7,743 nt of DNA from the NCBI GenBank assembly GCA_903921135.1, contig CAIXOY010000695.1, positions 1-7,743 on the forward strand. The letters run 5' to 3'. Within the stretch, counting starts at the first letter, position 1. The number at the start of each line of letters is the position of its first letter. Below are positions 5,579 to 7,743 of this stretch, in pieces. This DNA comes from an uncultured Gammaproteobacteria bacterium (lineage in GTDB: Bacteria > Pseudomonadota > Gammaproteobacteria > Pseudomonadales > UBA5518). The notes below the pieces were generated by a model. It did not search any database. It was not told the origin of the DNA and worked only from the letters and a program-made list of their open reading frames with translations. Made by a program: the position numbers and the translations under genes.

Positions 5579-6722
5579 AACCCGCGGAGCGCAGGCGTTC
5601 GGCCGCTTGCCTGACGCCTGTGCTGTCATCGCACTCGATGGGCAGGAAGCGTTCGGCGGCAATCCATATCACCAGTTCCGGTGCGAGTTCCCGGATCAGC
5701 GTGTAGTCGACGGCGTTTTCCCAGATGAAGACCACCTCGCGGAACGCGTGGGCAAGGTAGTGCATCAGGCGGAACGCGGTGGAGGTTCCGAAGACCATCG
5801 TCCTGCTGTGCGGTGCGGCATCGTTGCGAATCACTGCTACGTTGCCGCGCAGCATGCTCTTGGCGCGCAGCGCCTCACTCACCGTGTCGAGCACAACGCC
5901 TTGTCCCTGCGAGCGCGGGAAGGTGTAGCGCAAGGCATCCTCCCGTACGGGGGGATCAAAGCGCACGCCAAGGTCGCCACTGATTCCCCGCACGAGCTTT
6001 GGTGCCGGTAGCGGCACTGCGTCGAAAAAGGTCGGGCAGCGCCTTGCGAGCGCGCGCATCACCGCGAGATAGCCCGTTGCCGAGGGGTGCGTGTCGGTGC
6101 GCAGGAAGAATTCCTCACGGACGTCCATGGCCTCCTCGATCAGGTAGCCCGGATCGATGTCCTGCGCACGCAACTGCGCCTCGATCAGGCAGACGGGCCG
6201 TGAAGCCGAGATCGTGTGCGCCCGCCACAGGTGCTGACACACCACATTTTTCTCCGGGATGATCACGGGCAGCCATGGCAGCCCGAGCGCACGGAATTGC
6301 CGGTCGCGCTCCACGAACAGCGCCACGCAGCCGCTGACCTCGACTTTCTTCGCGCCCGTGATGCGGGCATTCACGTCGTTGCTGTCGTTCTGCAGGAAGA
6401 GCCAGCCATCGTCGCCACGTGCCGCACGCGGCCTGGGGCTGAAAGTGCCGGCGCCCAGGCGCATCTCCTCGGCAAAGACTTCCAGCAGTGCGCCTTCAAG
6501 GACGCCGGGGACCTTGTCGAGGTCGAGGGAGAAGGCGTGGTGTCCGCTGCCATGCGCCGCAGCGACGTCCGCGCGGTAGAGCACCGCACTCCAGCGGTGA
6601 ATGACCTTGCCATCCTGCACGAGCGTGATCCCGATGGCGCGCTCCGGATCACGCTTGTCGAGAGCCCACCCGGCGACGGTATGGTCGAGCCGGTCGAGAT
6701 TCCCGATGAGCTTCGAACGCAC
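5568..6722 (-). CDS. AlgX/AlgJ-like SGNH-fold protein (putative O-acetyltransferase) with N-terminal beta-rich domain
   Basis: This 384-residue protein falls in two parts. Residues 5-95 (VAGWALD at 16-22, then VQDGKVIHRW and LYRADVAA) resemble a beta-rich domain, with a GWA motif and an R-x-D-V/L block, often attached to proteobacterial polysaccharide enzymes. From about 105 it resembles the AlgX/AlgJ acetyltransferase domain: DGWLFLQNDSND (105-116), VIIPEKNVV (153-161), RTDTHPSATGY (208-218) and VFGTSTAFRL (310-319). In AlgX the Asp and His of D-x-H act with a later Ser, which would here be D210, H212 and S314. The usual GDS around Ser is GTS and the usual Trp after DTH is Pro. No signal peptide or membrane helix is visible, unlike AlgJ and AlgX, so it may act in the cytosol. 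The GTG start at 6722-6720, 10 bases after the P450 stop, is preceded by AGGGCAGG. Acetyl transfer is inferred; its target is unknown. Confidence 0.78.
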   Translation of the reverse strand: MRSKLIGNLDRLDHTVAGWALDKRDPERAIGITLVQDGKVIHRWSAVLYRADVAAAHGSGHHAFSLDLDKVPGVLEGALLEVFAEEMRLGAGTFSPRPRAARGDDGWLFLQNDSNDVNARITGAKKVEVSGCVALFVERDRQFRALGLPWLPVIIPEKNVVCQHLWRAHTISASRPVCLIEAQLRAQDIDPGYLIEEAMDVREEFFLRTDTHPSATGYLAVMRALARRCPTFFDAVPLPAPKLVRGISGDLGVRFDPPVREDALRYTFPRSQGQGVVLDTVSEALRAKSMLRGNVAVIRNDAAPHSRTMVFGTSTAFRLMHYLAHAFREVVFIWENAVDYTLIRELAPELVIWIAAERFLPIECDDSTGVRQAAERLRSAGFTA

Positions 6723-6732
6723 TCGGCCTGCC

Positions 6733-7743
6733 CTACCAGCGCGCCTGCAAGCGCTCCAGCCCCCTGAAGAGGAAGCCCGCACGCCATGCAGGGTCCTGCG
6801 TATCCACGCGCAACTGCGGCAGCCGCCGCGTGAGCGCGGTGAACGCCACTTCTCCTTCCGCTCGTGCCAGTTCCGCACCCACGCAGAAATGGATGCCGCC
6901 ACCGAAGCTGAGCGGCTTGTGCGGGGCGCGGCGGATATCAAAGTTCTCGGCATCCGGCACCACGGCGGGGTCACGGTTGCCCGCGGAGAGAATCGCCAGC
7001 ACGCGCTGGCCCTTGAGGATCGGCGTGCCACGTATCGTGGTGTCTTCCAACGCCGTGCGGTAGGTGGCCTGCAACGAGGACTCGTAGCGCAGGATTTCTT
7101 CGACCGCCTGCCGCGCGAGGGCCGGCTCGCGGCAGAGCAGATCCCACTGCTCCGGAAAGCGCTGCAGCGTCAGCAGCCCATTGCCGATCATGTGCGCGGT
7201 GGTCTCGAAGCCGGCACCGAAGAGCCCGATCACGACCGTGGAGAGCTCTTCGCGCGAGAGCCGCGCGTTGCCGTCGCGCGCGTTCACAAGTGCTGTGGTC
7301 AGATCGTCGCGCGGCTCGCGGCGGCGCTGCTCGAAAATGCCGTCGAAGTAGTCGGTGAGGAAATCGATCTGCGCGTCTGCGTGCGCGAGCTCCGCAGGCG
7401 AGAGCGCCCGTGTCTCGAACACGATGAAGGAATCCGCGATCGCCTGGTTCAGCTTGCCGAGCGTCTCTTCGCTCACCTCGTGCTCTGCGATACCGAGCAT
7501 GTCGCACATCACGCGCGTGGGCAGGCGGTAGGCGAAGTCGTGGATCACGTCCATGCCGCCGCTGGGTTCGAGCTCGTCGAGCAGTTGCTCGGTGATGGCG
7601 GCGATGCGCGGGCGCATTGCGGTGATGCGGCGCGCGTCGAGCGCCTGCACCACGAGCTTGCGCAGGCGTGTGTGATCGGGAGGGTCCCGCATCACGAAGA
7701 CTTCCGAGAGCCAGCGATACGAAGAATGCGCCAGCACATCGAA
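6733..7743 (-). CDS. Cytochrome P450 (bacterial class), 5' end beyond the window
   Basis: The visible 336 residues are the C-terminal four-fifths of a soluble bacterial P450, a haem-thiolate monooxygenase that takes electrons from a ferredoxin and reductase not seen here. Motifs in order are DPPDHTRLRKLV near the N-terminal edge of the fragment, the I-helix GAGFETT (codons about 7216-7196), the K-helix ExxR in EEILRYES (about 7098-7087), and the haem loop FGGGIHFCVGAELA with the ligand Cys codon at 6885-6883. All key residues are intact. The C terminus ends in ERLQARW and TAG at 6735-6733. About 70 residues, including the start, lie to the right. It resembles CYP107-type and similar soluble bacterial P450s, but I cannot name the subfamily. 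The AlgX/AlgJ-like gene follows 10 bases downstream on the same strand, so the two are probably co-transcribed. Confidence 0.92.
   Translation of the reverse strand, partial: FDVLAHSSYRWLSEVFVMRDPPDHTRLRKLVVQALDARRITAMRPRIAAITEQLLDELEPSGGMDVIHDFAYRLPTRVMCDMLGIAEHEVSEETLGKLNQAIADSFIVFETRALSPAELAHADAQIDFLTDYFDGIFEQRRREPRDDLTTALVNARDGNARLSREELSTVVIGLFGAGFETTAHMIGNGLLTLQRFPEQWDLLCREPALARQAVEEILRYESSLQATYRTALEDTTIRGTPILKGQRVLAILSAGNRDPAVVPDAENFDIRRAPHKPLSFGGGIHFCVGAELARAEGEVAFTALTRRLPQLRVDTQDPAWRAGFLFRGLERLQARW

Noticed and set aside
4763..5662. A minus-strand frame of about 299 residues opposite the dehydrogenase
   Set aside because: It is antisense to a full SDR with a good ribosome-binding site. 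No domain was recognised, and it also overlaps the end of the SGNH-protein gene.
6723..7031. Extension of the SGNH-protein frame upstream into the P450 gene
   Set aside because: That stretch is another frame of the P450 coding region. The GTG at 6722, just after the P450 stop, is the fitting start.
1..7743. Search for a CRISPR array, tRNA, rRNA, transposase or toxin-antitoxin pair
   Set aside because: No regular direct repeats, cloverleaf-like sequence, IS ends or recognisable genes of these kinds were seen on either strand.

Overview
The window looks like chromosomal DNA of a high-GC proteobacterium. Codon third positions are strongly G/C, the genes are tightly packed, and nothing looks like phage, plasmid or insertion-sequence DNA. 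The families present (7TM sensor kinase, RhlG-like reductase, three-domain aminopeptidase P, DODA/YgiD-like dioxygenase, AlgX/AlgJ-like protein) fit a gammaproteobacterium, or possibly a betaproteobacterium. This placement is inference; there is no rRNA or tRNA to confirm it.

Layout: (1) Positions 3090 down to about 1, minus strand: a close run of an aminopeptidase P (M24B), a DODA-type extradiol dioxygenase, and the first ~58 residues of a GPP34-family protein. The last gene then breaks up. Coding-like sequence switches minus-strand frames twice in under 200 bases and ends in a short stretch resembling the large subunit H of magnesium chelatase (ChlH/BchH). That stretch lacks its N-terminal ~1000 residues and also an internal block. 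(2) 3091-3238: a short divergent promoter region with a REP-like pair of inverted repeats. (3) 3239-4723, plus: a membrane sensor histidine kinase with only the C-terminal part of its 7TM sensor module, then PAS, HisKA and HATPase. (4) 4811-5578, plus: a short-chain dehydrogenase most like RhlG/FabG. (5) 7743 down to 5568, minus: a cytochrome P450 running off the right edge, followed 10 bases later by an AlgX/AlgJ-like SGNH protein whose stop codon overlaps the end of the convergent dehydrogenase gene.

Functionally there are two minus-strand operons (peptidase-dioxygenase-GPP34 fragment; P450-SGNH protein) and two plus-strand genes with apparent promoters of their own. No single pathway links all of them. 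The points most worth a second look are the three-frame, three-family junction at the left edge, the shortened 7TM kinase, and the P450/AlgX-like pair. I saw no CRISPR array, tRNA, rRNA or mobile element, and no clear new defence system.
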